Source: Enterovibrio norvegicus DSM 15893
GTDB taxonomy: Bacteria; Pseudomonadota; Gammaproteobacteria; Enterobacterales; Vibrionaceae
Direction of reading: 5' to 3'
Length of the DNA stretch: 64,000 nucleotides
Assembly (NCBI RefSeq): GCF_900115495.1
Contig: NZ_FOWR01000010.1
Span: forward strand, 1-64,000
Within the stretch, counting starts at the first letter, position 1; every line of letters starts with the position of its first letter. The translations under genes were made by a program, and so were the position numbers. The notes under the pieces are model-generated. The model searched no databases. It had not been told where the DNA came from and was given only the letters and a program-made list of their open reading frames with translations. Shown piece after piece: positions 17,487-26,803 of the stretch.

Positions 17487-17990
17487 TTACTTGTAAGCAC
17501 CCGCCGCGTAATGCAGTTCATAGCTGTGGCTATAGATTTCTAGGATATTACCGAACGGGTCTTCCATGTAGATCATGCGGTAAGGCTTTTCACCTGGGTA
17601 GTAATAACGTGGCGCTTTCATGCGCTTCTTTCCGCCAGCCGCCACAATTTTCTCCGCCAATTCTTCAACATTTGGGTCTTGCACACAGAAGTGGAACACC
17701 CCTGTTTTCCAGTACTCGAAGTTATCTTTAGGGTTTTCTTGATTCTTAAATTGAAAAAGCTCGACGCCAATACGGTCACCTGTCGAAAGATGCGCAATGC
17801 GGAATGATTCCCAGCCAGAGCCAAAAACATCGGTACACATTTCGCCAATCGCAGAGTCGTCTTCAACGATCTCTGTTGGCTCCATGATGAGATACCAACC
17901 AAGTACTTCCGTGTAAAACTTCACGGCCGCTTCAAGATCCGGCACGGAAATACCAATGTGTGAAAAAGTACGTGGGTAAGGCATTTGCAT
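17487..17990 (-). CDS. VOC/glyoxalase superfamily protein
   Basis: The 167-residue protein shows the paired beta-alpha-beta-beta-beta modules of the vicinal-oxygen-chelate fold. FSHIGISVPDLEAAVKFYTEVLGW opens the first module, GVFHFCVQDPNVEELAEKI the second, and YMEDPFGNILEIYSHSYE carries the C-terminal glutamate metal ligand. Likely metal ligands are the H in FSHIG, the E in GVELF, the H in GVFHF and the E in ILEIYS. Members include lactoylglutathione lyases, dioxygenases and resistance proteins; the substrate is unknown. ATG 17990 is chosen. A LysR gene is transcribed divergently. Confidence 0.85.
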   Translation of the reverse strand: MQMPYPRTFSHIGISVPDLEAAVKFYTEVLGWYLIMEPTEIVEDDSAIGEMCTDVFGSGWESFRIAHLSTGDRIGVELFQFKNQENPKDNFEYWKTGVFHFCVQDPNVEELAEKIVAAGGKKRMKAPRYYYPGEKPYRMIYMEDPFGNILEIYSHSYELHYAAGAYK

Positions 17991-18096
17991 GTGAGTGTCC
18001 TCTCTTCTTATTGAATACACTCAGTCTACTTACCCCATTCACGGCTTTAAAATTATGGTTTATTCTTATATCGATAATTTTAATTTATGGTGGAAC

Positions 18097-18978
18097 ATGC
18101 TGAACCCTAAATGGCTCAATACGTTTGAAACCTTGGCGGAGACGAGCAGCTTTACACAAACGGCTGAGCGTCTTTTTATGACACAACCTGGGGTCAGTCA
18201 GCACATTAAAAAATTGGAAGCCGAATTAGGCGAAGTGCTGATCTATCGAGAAGGCAAACAATTTGAGCTGACCCAAGCCGGCATGATGTTGATGGCATTT
18301 GTAGCAGAGCAAAAACAGCAGCAAAATGATTTCCTCGTTCGGCTAAAAGCGGACAGTCCTCATCAAGGCAGCATTCGTATTGCTTGTTCTGGCACCATGG
18401 CGATGACGCTTTATCCGCTCTTGCTTGCACATCAAAAGCAACATCCTGATTTGTCGATTCACCTCGAGGCCGCACCTGCTGAACGTATTCGTCATTACCT
18501 CATGGAGAACCTTATCGATATTGGGATCAGTACCCAACGCATTGATCACCCTTCCATTATGGAAAAACCTCTCGGAGAGGAAGACCTCAGTATTGTCGTG
18601 CCTGTTACCGCGAATATCGAAAGCAATGACTATGCAGGCTTGATTGCACTGGGCTATATCAATCATCCAGACGGGCAGCATTATGCTGACTTGGTGTTTA
18701 CCGCCAATTTCGCCGCGCAATACCGTGGTTTGGAGTCAATGAAAATCAGCGGTTATGTAAACCAACTCGCGCAGATTTTATTGCCTGTCTCCAAAGGACT
18801 CGGGTTCACTGTGCTCCCCACCGGTGTCATTGATGGCTTCTCAGCACCGAAAGCGCTTGCCTGTTTTGCGCTAGAAAAACCCATATCGCAGACCGTCTAT
18901 TTGGCGCAAAAACGCCATCGCGCATTGCCACAACGTTACGAGCCCGTCATCGCACTCATTGAACAGGCGATACAGTAG
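18097..18978 (+). CDS. LysR-family regulator divergent from the VOC gene
   Basis: This 293-residue protein has an N-terminal winged helix-turn-helix (LNTFETLAETSSFTQTAERL then TQPGVSQHIKKLEAELG) and a C-terminal periplasmic-binding-like effector domain (GSIRIACSGTMAMTLYPLL). ATG 18097 matches the usual LysR start; the open frame upstream is not needed. Its start is 107 bases from the VOC gene start on the opposite strand, the classic arrangement for a LysR protein regulating its neighbour. The effector is probably a VOC substrate or product. Confidence 0.9.
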   Translation: MLNPKWLNTFETLAETSSFTQTAERLFMTQPGVSQHIKKLEAELGEVLIYREGKQFELTQAGMMLMAFVAEQKQQQNDFLVRLKADSPHQGSIRIACSGTMAMTLYPLLLAHQKQHPDLSIHLEAAPAERIRHYLMENLIDIGISTQRIDHPSIMEKPLGEEDLSIVVPVTANIESNDYAGLIALGYINHPDGQHYADLVFTANFAAQYRGLESMKISGYVNQLAQILLPVSKGLGFTVLPTGVIDGFSAPKALACFALEKPISQTVYLAQKRHRALPQRYEPVIALIEQAIQ

Positions 18979-18997
18979 CGCTTCTCAACCAAAAAAA

Positions 18998-19023
18998 CCG
19001 CCCTGATGTTTCCATCAGGGCGG
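18998..19023 (-). terminator. Terminator between the LysR and chemoreceptor genes
   Basis: CCGCCCTGATG and CATCAGGGCGG form a perfect 11-bp stem over TTTC. The T-run is on the minus-strand side, so it chiefly ends the chemoreceptor gene. Confidence 0.88.
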
Positions 19024-19107
19024 CTTGGTGTATCACTCAACATATGCGCGTATTCGTTACGTGCATCCACGCACTATGAGTCCGCAAAGACGCGCACAAA
19101 AAGCGAA

Positions 19108-20733
19108 TTAAACGCGGAAGAACGACAATTCTTGTTTTTGGCTTTCCGCCAGCTTAGACAAGTCTTGGCTGGCCTGTGCACTCTGGCTGATACCCGTAAC
19201 ATTTTGCGTGATGATGCTCGACATGTTGGTGATATTACGGTGAATGTCTTGCGTCACTGCCGACTGCTGTTCCGCTGCGGTTGCCACCAAGGTGTTCATG
19301 TCTGTAATTTGTGCCACAGAACGCGTAATGCCATTCAGCGCTTCATTCGCTTCTTGGCTTAGCTCTTGCGTGCGCGCCAGCACATCCATACATGTGCCCA
19401 TGCTGTCGCCCGCTTGTGCCGCTTGATGTTGAAGACCTTCGATGATTTGTTGAATCTCTTTGGTCGACGCTTCAGTACGCGCAGCCAGCATGCGTACTTC
19501 ATCAGCTACCACCGCAAAGCCACGACCAGAGTGTCCAGCGCGCGCCGCTTCAATCGCCGCGTTCAGTGCCAACAAATTAGTCTGCTCAGAAATACCACGG
19601 ATCACTTCTACCACGTGGCTAATGCGCACAGATTGCTCGCGCAGCGTCGTTACGACGGTTGCCGTGTTCTCAATGGATTCCGCCATTTGCACAGCAGCTT
19701 GTGAGCTTTGCTCGAAAATCGACAACCCTTGAGACGCCAGTTCATCAGTTTGACGCGCAGCATGATCGGCATTCACCGCGTTATCAGACACATTGTCAGC
19801 CGTGCTCGAAAGCTCAGTGACCGCAGAGGCTACTTGTTCAATTTCGCCTTGCTCTTGCTGTGCATTCACGCTCGATTGCGTCATAACCGTCGCCAACTCT
19901 GTTGATGCAGCAGCCACGTCATCGCTGATACTGAACAACGTCGTGACAGTACGACGCAGTTGGTCAACGGTCTGGTTCGTATCACGTCCCAAGCGCGCTA
20001 ACTCATTAGTGCCTTCATCTGATGCTTTTGCATTCAAGTCGCCTTGCGACAACTTACGCATCACATGTTGTAATTCAGACAGTGGTTTCACGATAACGCC
20101 AGACAACCACCAGCCAATGATCATCGCGACCAACATTGCCATCATCAGCACAGAACCCGTGGTGATCACCATGTTCTCGCTGTTTTCATCCGACATTTTG
20201 AGGTCGTTTTCCACCAACGGATTGATGAATGCAGACATCTCACTCACGGCTTTCATCATGTCTGCGCCCATCACGCGATATTCACTGACCATGTCTTGAT
20301 AGCTTTTATCATCCACCTGCGCGTTAAAGTACGCTTCAATGGTTGGTTGCGCTTTTACGTTGGTGTAACGCGTGTAATCGCTGATGCTGCGTTCAAGGTC
20401 TTGCGACACTTGGCGAAGCTGATCTGAGTGACCCATGTTGCGTAATGTGGTCAATGCCTCATTCGCCAAATCTGCCACGTTGCGATCCATGTTTTTCGCA
20501 CGATCAGCATCGTAAATGCCGTAAATCGCTTCAACACGCATTGCCCACGCAAGGTCTGCGAGTTTTGCAATCACATCTTTATCTTTAACAACCTGACGGG
20601 CTGTTTGGCTCGTTGCAACCAACGAAGTTTCCACTTCACTTTTTGCAAGAATTAAAACCGCAGAGACACTCAGTACTAAAAGGAGGATCGGGATCAGAAT
20701 CTGATGCCGAATAGAAATATTGTTAAGTGACAT
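19108..20733 (-). CDS. Methyl-accepting chemotaxis protein
   Basis: This 541-residue inner-membrane receptor has a first TM near residues 8-30, a periplasmic four-helix-type sensor of about 150 residues, a second TM (SVLMMAMLVAMIIGWWLSGV), a HAMP domain (VKPLSELQHVMRKLSQGDL), and a cytoplasmic signalling domain. The hairpin tip reads ISEQTNLLALNAAIEAARAG, where the CheA/CheW contact lies. No C-terminal CheR-docking pentapeptide is seen. The ligand is unknown. ATG 20733 gives the standard short cytosolic N-terminus. Confidence 0.93.
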   Translation of the reverse strand: MSLNNISIRHQILIPILLLVLSVSAVLILAKSEVETSLVATSQTARQVVKDKDVIAKLADLAWAMRVEAIYGIYDADRAKNMDRNVADLANEALTTLRNMGHSDQLRQVSQDLERSISDYTRYTNVKAQPTIEAYFNAQVDDKSYQDMVSEYRVMGADMMKAVSEMSAFINPLVENDLKMSDENSENMVITTGSVLMMAMLVAMIIGWWLSGVIVKPLSELQHVMRKLSQGDLNAKASDEGTNELARLGRDTNQTVDQLRRTVTTLFSISDDVAAASTELATVMTQSSVNAQQEQGEIEQVASAVTELSSTADNVSDNAVNADHAARQTDELASQGLSIFEQSSQAAVQMAESIENTATVVTTLREQSVRISHVVEVIRGISEQTNLLALNAAIEAARAGHSGRGFAVVADEVRMLAARTEASTKEIQQIIEGLQHQAAQAGDSMGTCMDVLARTQELSQEANEALNGITRSVAQITDMNTLVATAAEQQSAVTQDIHRNITNMSSIITQNVTGISQSAQASQDLSKLAESQKQELSFFRV

Positions 20734-21199
20734 TTGTTTAATCTTCCCGCGAACCACTCATTAAAAATCGAGCGCATTATGCGACCTAGATCACTCAATT
20801 CCAATAGGGAGAATACGTTTATTTGGATTTATTTTGAACTGCATGTTCGATCGTCAAATGCATGGCTACAGTGTCAAAAAAACCTTGCTGTTCGTATGCT
20901 TAGATTCGTCGACAATCCATTCCATAAAACCAACGATGAAAAGGTATTTACAGCAAACAGGCCCAACTAAAAACATCCAACAAACCAGACAAATACAACG
21001 CATTTTCCGAGTGCCGTCGTTGTTTTAACCACGTTTAAGCTGCCATTCAATGCACTAAAACCAATGGCGATCGCATCAGGATGGTGATTGTTTAAGCAAG
21101 CAACGCTGGGACGTAAACAAAGGACAGCGCGTTTGTTATTTGAGCACAAAAAAAGCGCCTCTAATGGGCGCTATTTTTAATGAGAAATGTCGCGTCAAT
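20734..21199. other. Intergenic region between chemoreceptor and hdfR-like genes
   Basis: About 460 bases hold the chemoreceptor promoter near 20740-20850 and the LysR terminator at 21154-21172. The rest shows no supported gene. Confidence 0.4.
21154..21172 (-). terminator. Terminator of the hdfR-like gene
   Basis: AGCGCC pairs with GGCGCT over 7 bases, with A and T runs on both sides. Confidence 0.75.
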
Positions 21200-22063
21200 T
21201 TATCCGAAATCGTGCACGGCTTGTTCAGTAAACGCATCAACAAGTGAGTTAATGTCTTCGTGTTTTTCGTTCACAGACAACCACACCATGAAGAGCTCGT
21301 TTTCCATGGCTGGACTGTCTTCCACGAGGTGCAGTTTACCCGCATCAATCCAAGGCTGAGCGATGGTGGATGGCAAGTACCCAACACCACCACGGTTAAG
21401 CAAAAACTTGGTCGCAGGTTGGCAGCCGTGGCTATGCAGCACAGGGGTTCTTTGCAACGAAGGAATGCGGCTATGCTCCACAGAGAAACGAGTGCCCCAA
21501 TCAAGGTAAACCAACGGCAAGGCGCCAATGGTTTCCATGGTTTGCTCTGGCTCGCTTGAGACCAGCACCAAGCTGAAATCCGTCAAACGAACTTGCTGTA
21601 AGTCTGCCAATTTCGGCGGCTCACTGGTCAGCACTACATCGACTTGTTTTTCAAGTAATGCATTGGAGATTTGCTGACGGCTTAGAGACTCCGTACGCAA
21701 CGCCCATTCCGGCTGAATCGCTTCTACTTGCTCTAGCCATTCGCTGCTGTTGTCGATTTCCCAAATCAGCGAGGTCGCACCAACCGTCAATTGCTGCTGG
21801 TAGCTGTCCGTCAGCGCCACATCCTGACGTGCACGTCCCCACGTTTGGAGAATGCTTTCTGCATACGGTACAAAGCGCTCACCCGCGGCTGTCAGGCGTA
21901 AATCGCCACGTTTACGGGTAAAGACGGGCGTACCGAGTTTGATCTCAAGCTGACGGATACGAAAACTCACCGCAGATTGGGTTAAATACAAGTTTGTCGC
22001 AGCTCGGCCAAAATGACGAGTCTTGTTCACTTCTAAAAATGTGCGCAGTAAATCTGTATCCAT
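21200..22063 (-). CDS. hdfR: HdfR-like LysR-family regulator
   Basis: This 287-residue regulator begins MDTDLLRTFLEVNKTRHFGR and continues AATNLYLTQSAVSFRIRQLE, nearly the same as the DNA-binding domain of E. coli HdfR, which represses flhDC and also acts on other promoters. The effector-binding half is more diverged (TVGATSLIWEIDNSSEWL). ATG 22063 matches HdfR starts. If it acts on flagellar genes here, the link is by homology only; Vibrionaceae do not use FlhDC as master regulator, so its targets probably differ. Confidence 0.8.
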   Translation of the reverse strand: MDTDLLRTFLEVNKTRHFGRAATNLYLTQSAVSFRIRQLEIKLGTPVFTRKRGDLRLTAAGERFVPYAESILQTWGRARQDVALTDSYQQQLTVGATSLIWEIDNSSEWLEQVEAIQPEWALRTESLSRQQISNALLEKQVDVVLTSEPPKLADLQQVRLTDFSLVLVSSEPEQTMETIGALPLVYLDWGTRFSVEHSRIPSLQRTPVLHSHGCQPATKFLLNRGGVGYLPSTIAQPWIDAGKLHLVEDSPAMENELFMVWLSVNEKHEDINSLVDAFTEQAVHDFG

Positions 22064-22244
22064 CTCAGCTCTAAAACCATAAAAAATATTAAGATGCGTT
22101 ATCGGGCAAAAAGCCGATGCGGTCAAGGGTTAACGACACAATTTTACATGGGTATGCGCCCTAACGGTGGCTTTGGGTTTAATTTGTTCACTCAATGCTA
22201 TCCGTTCACACCGACGTCCCAACATTGCCGCCCTTTCGTGGCAT

Positions 22245-22273
22245 AAAAATGCCCAGACAGACTGGGCATTTTT
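22245..22273. terminator. Terminator between the membrane-protein gene and hdfR
   Basis: AAAAATGCCCAG and CTGGGCATTTTT form a perfect 12-bp stem over a 5-base loop, downstream of the 22292-22684 gene on the minus strand. Confidence 0.88.
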
Positions 22274-22291
22274 ATGCTGCGTGAGAATACG

Positions 22292-22684
22292 CTATTTATG
22301 CGCTTTGTGTCGGCGATGGAAACGGGTTTTATCGTGTCGTTCTTGCTCTTGTTGATGTTGATGTTGATGCTGAATCTTATACCGAGAAGCACTCAATCGT
22401 GCCAATGCATACACACCATGCGCCAAACACCAGCCAAGAATGAAATATCCCCAATGGCCGACCCACATCCCAATCACCGCAGAAGCAGCAAACAGAAAGA
22501 CTGACAGCAAAACAACATTGAGCACTTTCGCTAAGCGCCAGTTCGCTTTGTAGCTTCGACCCCAGAGGACAAACACGCTCAAATTAATGAAGGTTACCTG
22601 CCTCGCATACAGCCGCTCTAAGTAAAACGCGAGCCAAGCGCCCCAAGCGCCACCCATCAGAAAATCACTCCATACATCCAACAT
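22292..22684 (-). CDS. Small uncharacterised inner-membrane protein
   Basis: The 130-residue product has three hydrophobic stretches (around residues 5-22, 30-45 and 54-88, the last long enough for two helices) and a His/Gln/Arg-rich C-terminal tail (HQHQHQQEQERHDK). ATG 22684 follows GAGGAGG at good spacing. The frame remains open upstream through a tandem repeat that would encode PLKYxA repeats, but the ribosome-binding site favours the shorter form. The function is unknown; the His-rich tail could bind metal. Confidence 0.65.
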   Translation of the reverse strand: MLDVWSDFLMGGAWGAWLAFYLERLYARQVTFINLSVFVLWGRSYKANWRLAKVLNVVLLSVFLFAASAVIGMWVGHWGYFILGWCLAHGVYALARLSASRYKIQHQHQHQQEQERHDKTRFHRRHKAHK

Positions 22685-23300
22685 CTTGCCTCCTCGTTCG
22701 TATTGAGGCTGGTTTATGGTTTCCGTTTTGTATTTCAACGGCGCTTTATATTTCAACGGCGCTGTGTATTTCAACGGCATAGTTCGTGTGAAACTCGCAG
22801 TTCCCATGAAACTCGCGGTTCCCGTGAAACTAGCTGTTCCCGTGAAACCTCGTTATTCACATGGAACCTCGTTATTCGTGTGCAACCTAGCTGCTCTCGT
22901 GAACCGTTACTCTGGTGGATAGTTACTCTAGTCGTCAGTTGCGTTTAAAAAAGTGTAAGACGCGATGTCTTGGACACGTGTTCGATCAAAGAGACTCAAG
23001 AAAGGTTCCTGAGCACCGAAACCTCTCTGCAATAGTCCATAGTCAATCAACAGTGACGCACCGGTTAGCAGAATTCCTTACAAGATCGGGGACTTGAGAC
23101 AACAGAGGGATAGGAATAACAACCTGTCTGCTCTAAGATGCCAAGACAGTCGTTGGAATTTGAAACCATTTAAAAATACCCAGACAAACTTTACATGCGG
23201 GAAGCGCTGCATTTTTAATGTGTGTGGGGAACATGAACATCACCGAGATAGTGCAATAGACCCTCATGAGGTCACGCTGTCCGGTAAACAGGAGTATCGC
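22685..23300. other. Intergenic region with a repeat array and a divergent promoter
   Basis: This 616-base stretch holds the 18-19-bp repeat array at 22728-22909 and then about 390 bases of leader before the aminotransferase. Several small hairpins are possible (AAGAC/GTCTT near 22957). No known riboswitch could be recognised. Confidence 0.4.
22728..22909. repeat. Ten-unit degenerate 18-19-bp tandem repeat
   Basis: Three units of the type TATTTCAACGGCGCT (22728-22781) are followed by about seven of the type GTTCCCGTGAAACTCGC (22782-22909). Units 1-7 are exactly 18 bp, so plus-strand translation gives hexapeptides such as LYFNGA and VPVKLA. Later units drift to 19-20 bp. Confidence 0.85.
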
Positions 23301-24506
23301 GTGCGCATATCTGCCCCAATCGTTGAATCATTAGACACCATATTGCCAGATGAACCTTTACTAATGATGGGTGCAGGCCCTGTGCCGATTCCAGCCAAAG
23401 TGGCCGCCGCCAATGGCATCGTGATCAATCACCTTGGTGAAACCATGTCACGTATTATCGAGCAGGTAAAAGCCATGTCTCGCTACGTGTTTCAAACCGA
23501 CTCAACACACATTATGGGCGTTGCAGGCCCAGGCTCCGCTGCCATGGAAATGGCCGTAGCCAACTTAGTCGCCCCTGGCGATGCAGTGCTATCGGTCAGT
23601 AATGGGTTCTTCAGTGGTCGCCTTGCTGAAATGTCAGACCGTGTCGGCGGCAATGTAACGCGCCTTATTGTCGAAGAAGGAATAGCCGCAGATCCTGACA
23701 CCGTGGCAACCGCCATAGCCACGCACCAACCCAAAGTCCTGACCATCGTACAAGGTGAGACATCGAATACCGTCTATAACCACGACCTGCCCGCGATTTG
23801 TCGTGCAGCGAAAGCGGCGAATTGTCTCGTCATCGTTGATGCGGTGTGCACACTCAGCACCATGCCATTAGACATGGATGAATGGGGCGTTGATGCAGTG
23901 ATTACAGGCGGTCAGAAAGGATTAAGTTGTATCCCCGGCGTTTCACTGGTGGCCTTCTCAGATAACGCATGGGAAAAAATCACCACCCGAGAAGACACCC
24001 TCCGCCACTGGTGCTTGGACGCCAAACTTGCCGACAAATTCTGGTACCAAAGCTCTTACCATTACACCGCGCCAGTATCCGGCATCATGGCGATTCATGA
24101 AGCATTGCGTCTGATCTGCGAAGAAACGCTACAAGCGCGCTTTGATCGCCACTTGAAATGCGCATTAGCGCTTCAAGCAGGCATTGAAGGTTTGGGGCTA
24201 GACCTCTGTGTTGATAAGGCATCACGATTGAATTCCGTCGTCGGTATTCATGTACCAAAAGGGTTAAATCAGAAAGACATATTGAGCCACATTTCCCGTG
24301 AGTTTCGCGTTGAAATTTCGGGCTCATTTGGCCTAAACATTATTCGTATTGGGCAAATGGGCGAACAATGTCGCGTGCACAACATATTCCGAACCATTCA
24401 TGCTTTAGGCTCGACAATACAAGCGCTTGGCGGTGAAGCAAACCTCCCTAGAGGTGTTGCCATGTTAGAGAAAACCTTGCAGGAATATCGCCCCGTGTTT
24501 GCATAA
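23301..24506 (+). CDS. Class V aminotransferase (alanine-glyoxylate aminotransferase family)
   Basis: This 401-residue PLP enzyme starts at GTG 23301 with AGGAG six bases upstream; the longer open frame has no ribosome-binding site. The N-terminal loop MMGAGPVPIP resembles the family's GPGPxxxP motif. VIVDAVCTLSTMPLDMDEW supplies the cofactor-binding aspartate, and TGGQKGLSCIPGVSL holds the Schiff-base lysine. Relatives include alanine-glyoxylate, serine-glyoxylate and pyridoxamine-pyruvate aminotransferases; the substrate cannot be decided from sequence. It stands alone and ends in a clear terminator. Confidence 0.85.
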   Translation: MRISAPIVESLDTILPDEPLLMMGAGPVPIPAKVAAANGIVINHLGETMSRIIEQVKAMSRYVFQTDSTHIMGVAGPGSAAMEMAVANLVAPGDAVLSVSNGFFSGRLAEMSDRVGGNVTRLIVEEGIAADPDTVATAIATHQPKVLTIVQGETSNTVYNHDLPAICRAAKAANCLVIVDAVCTLSTMPLDMDEWGVDAVITGGQKGLSCIPGVSLVAFSDNAWEKITTREDTLRHWCLDAKLADKFWYQSSYHYTAPVSGIMAIHEALRLICEETLQARFDRHLKCALALQAGIEGLGLDLCVDKASRLNSVVGIHVPKGLNQKDILSHISREFRVEISGSFGLNIIRIGQMGEQCRVHNIFRTIHALGSTIQALGGEANLPRGVAMLEKTLQEYRPVFA

Positions 24507-24530
24507 CAATGACACCAGTGAACAAGACTA

Positions 24531-24560
24531 AAAAAGGCAGCCACGAAGGGCTGCCTTTTT
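24531..24560. terminator. Terminator after the aminotransferase
   Basis: AAAAAGGCAGCC pairs with GGCTGCCTTTTT over 6 bases. It lies between converging genes and can work both ways. Confidence 0.9.
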
Positions 24561-24632
24561 GATTGAAATTGTTTTAAGTACACGAGTTTTAACAGCATTG
24601 GGCGAACACTTAACCACCACTTTCTCACACGC

Positions 24633-25604
24633 TTAATCGTAGATCTCGCCGCGATCCAGCACCACTTTCCCGTGCTCCATCAATACAGTGAACACATGGC
24701 TTGGAGACGTTTCTACTTCCTGTGAGCACAACCTTAGGTACTCGCCGTCTTGTTCATACGCATGGTCCACCGTGATGCGGTGGATCTGATTACGGGTTAA
24801 ATATCGTGAGATGTTAGCCATCGCATTTTTCACCTCCACAGAGGCTTCCGCATCACAGCCCAAAAAGTACAAGCTAAAACTGCGTGAAAGCATCATGAAT
24901 GACATGTCTATTGATTCATCAGAAAATTCAGTAATGTTGCGGCCTGACTGATCCAAAGCGCGTGTCTTGTTGCTGAAGAGCGACATGTTGTATTCATTGA
25001 TATAAACCACGAGATCTTTGTCGTCGCTGGTAAACCTTGCAGCTTGGCGCTGCAGCATGACTAACGCCCCTTCTTCTCCCCCCCAATAAGGGGAACAGCT
25101 GTAGCCCGATGACACGACTCGGCTATCCAACCCAAGGTCTGCACCGATTGCAGACAAGAAATCATGCACCGACAACGTGATGTTGTCTTTTTCGTTTTTC
25201 AGTAGCGTAATAAATTTGGATTCAAGGAAGACTTTGGGATGGGCTAAGTCAGGAAAGAAGTGCTTTCGAACATCCACCTTCAATGACACTCTTCGGCGAG
25301 CCTCTCCCACCAAAAAGTGAAACTTCATCTTTCGTGTAAACGGGTTGTAGCTCGGTTTTTTGAAGGAATTGAAGCGCACTTTTTCACGCACGCACATCAG
25401 ATAAAGACGAGCTTCGCCCAACACATCTTCAATGTGGTGTTTCAAGTTGGCGCGGTAATCGACAACGTATTGGCTGAGCTGCTCGCTTTCTGCGGAAAAT
25501 TTAGCATCCACAAGAATGTCGCACCAAAACATATCAGTGCCAATAAGTTCTGCATGCCAATGTCGATTGACTGCAGTGAGGGTCTTTCGCAGCTTCGCTT
25601 CCAA
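24633..25604 (-). CDS. Uncharacterised 323-aa protein
   Basis: No known family is recognised. The protein is soluble in character, rich in charged and aromatic residues, with no signal peptide or membrane segment. Notable patches are NPFTRKMKFHFLVGEARRRV, GYSCSPYWGGEEG and SRYLTRNQIHRITVDHAY. ATG 25604 was chosen. It is a single-gene unit between the aminotransferase terminator and an open intergenic stretch. The gene is a credible coding region because its length and composition fit the neighbours. Confidence 0.6.
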   Translation of the reverse strand: MEAKLRKTLTAVNRHWHAELIGTDMFWCDILVDAKFSAESEQLSQYVVDYRANLKHHIEDVLGEARLYLMCVREKVRFNSFKKPSYNPFTRKMKFHFLVGEARRRVSLKVDVRKHFFPDLAHPKVFLESKFITLLKNEKDNITLSVHDFLSAIGADLGLDSRVVSSGYSCSPYWGGEEGALVMLQRQAARFTSDDKDLVVYINEYNMSLFSNKTRALDQSGRNITEFSDESIDMSFMMLSRSFSLYFLGCDAEASVEVKNAMANISRYLTRNQIHRITVDHAYEQDGEYLRLCSQEVETSPSHVFTVLMEHGKVVLDRGEIYD

Positions 25605-25892
25605 TCTCTAAATCTCAGATACCATTTCAAGGATTTGCAGTTAAAAGAGTAGCTTAATTTGAGAAAATCGCGGTGTGGAAGGCCTGTGAGTGACAAGAAA
25701 TTAGGGGCGAATCAACAAAACGCTTAATGGGTGACATCAAACAATCGATAGGTGATGAAGGTCGCGCAAGGATGCATTGGGAAACCCAATACGACGATCC
25801 TGTGCTGTTGGTGAATGGGGGAAGACTTAGAGAGTGAGCAAAGCATTGCAGCAATGAAGGCGTTTACTTGAATGGGAGGAAACGCCCAGGGC

Positions 25893-25985
25893 TTACTTTT
25901 TCGAACGTGATTTAAAGGTTTTGATCGCGTTGTCTTCACGGGTTTGTTGGAACCAAAATCGTTTTCGACCTGTTGAACGTGACAT
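25893..25985 (-). CDS. Small basic protein, 30 aa
   Basis: An ATG at 25985 preceded by AAGGA at good spacing opens a 30-codon frame, MSRSTGRKRFWFQQTREDNA followed by a Lys/Ser-rich tail, ending in TAA. It has 10 Arg/Lys residues and an RFWFQQ aromatic patch. The strong ribosome-binding site and non-random composition argue that it is translated. A very basic peptide of this size could bind RNA or ribosomes, but nothing in the sequence proves it. Confidence 0.45.
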   Translation of the reverse strand: MSRSTGRKRFWFQQTREDNAIKTFKSRSKK

Positions 25986-26249
25986 ATTCTTCCTTACTGT
26001 TTCTGATCAGCATAAAACCAAGCTATGTGCTGTTTTTTTATCGTGAACACTGCATGGCAACGTCATGATTTTCATTGTTATTTATAGAAATATAGCTGAG
26101 AAATATGTAACTGGAAGACAAATATGGAAAAGAGATATTTGGGGAGTTAATAATTTTTGCTAGAAGACGATAAAAATAATGGGGGTGTCGCTGATGGAAT
26201 GGGTAAAACTAAAGCGTGTTACGAGGAGTGAAACGCTAGATAAAAAAGA

Positions 26250-26275
26250 GGCGTAAGTAGCAAGCTACCTACGCC
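26250..26275 (-). terminator. Terminator of the cold-shock gene
   Basis: GGCGTA-x-GTAGC pairs with GCTAC-x-TACGCC, with one internal mismatch. Confidence 0.8.
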
Positions 26276-26286
26276 GCCTTTCGAAA

Positions 26287-26496
26287 TTACAGAGCTACTA
26301 CGTTAGCAGCTTGTGGGCCTTTTTGGCCTTGCTCAACTTCGAAAGATACTTTTTGGCCTTCAGCCAAAGTTTTGAAGCCTTCAGAAGCGATAGCACGGAA
26401 GTGAACGAATACGTCAGCACCGCCGTTGTCTTGAGTAATGAAACCGAAACCTTTCTCTTCGTTGAACCACTTAACGATACCAGTAGTCTTAGACAT
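26287..26496 (-). CDS. CspA-family cold-shock protein
   Basis: This 69-residue single OB-fold protein contains RNP1 (KGFGFITQ) and RNP2 (VFVHFRA), the aromatic surfaces that bind single-stranded RNA and melt structure. It begins [23 protein letters not shown] 26496 is chosen; the frame upstream lies in the untranslated leader. More than 100 bases of leader before the next gene is consistent with the long 5' UTRs of cspA-type genes. The paralogue letter cannot be assigned. Confidence 0.92.
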
Positions 26497-26803
26497 AATG
26501 TGTCCCTTAATATTTAGTTGATAATAAATTTTCGCGATAATGCGAGGCACTGGCGCTTGAATTATTGAATGTGACGATGAAGCTAAGGGAAACACTAAGG
26601 ATTACCACGGTTACGAAGAAATCTTGAGGTTTTACTTTGGCTTGAAGTTCCATTAATAAATCTGAACATACAGAGCGAGGCGAATAATACCGTAGCCGAG
26701 AGATTAGTAAAGGGTTATTTTCACTTTTTCACGTTAACTGGACGGATCGTGACCTACTACTTCTTTCATCAATTCCGATTGGTGCTTTTTTAATCAATAA
26801 GGT
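26497..26803. promoter_or_regulatory. Cold-shock gene leader and promoter region
   Basis: About 300 bases between the cold-shock gene (-) and a small gene (+). It probably includes a long csp 5' untranslated leader. No exact cold-box match was identified by eye. Confidence 0.4.

Larger units (their letters stand above)
25605..26286. other. Intergenic region containing a small basic-protein gene
   Basis: About 680 bases without a large gene. It holds the 30-codon ORF at 25893-25985 and the cold-shock gene terminator at 26250-26275. The 26000-26200 part is AT-rich and featureless. Confidence 0.4.

Noticed and set aside
22728-22909. Possible CRISPR array
   Set aside because: Units are contiguous and similar along their whole length; there are no unique spacers and no cas genes.
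22940-23300. Glycine riboswitch or similar in the long aminotransferase leader
   Set aside because: Some CTCTC and CCGAA-like pieces occur, but the conserved cores and pairing of the glycine aptamer are not present.
25727-25837. 36-codon plus-strand ORF MGDIKQSIGDEGRARMHWET...
   Set aside because: Protein-like composition but no ribosome-binding site; a chance frame is more likely.
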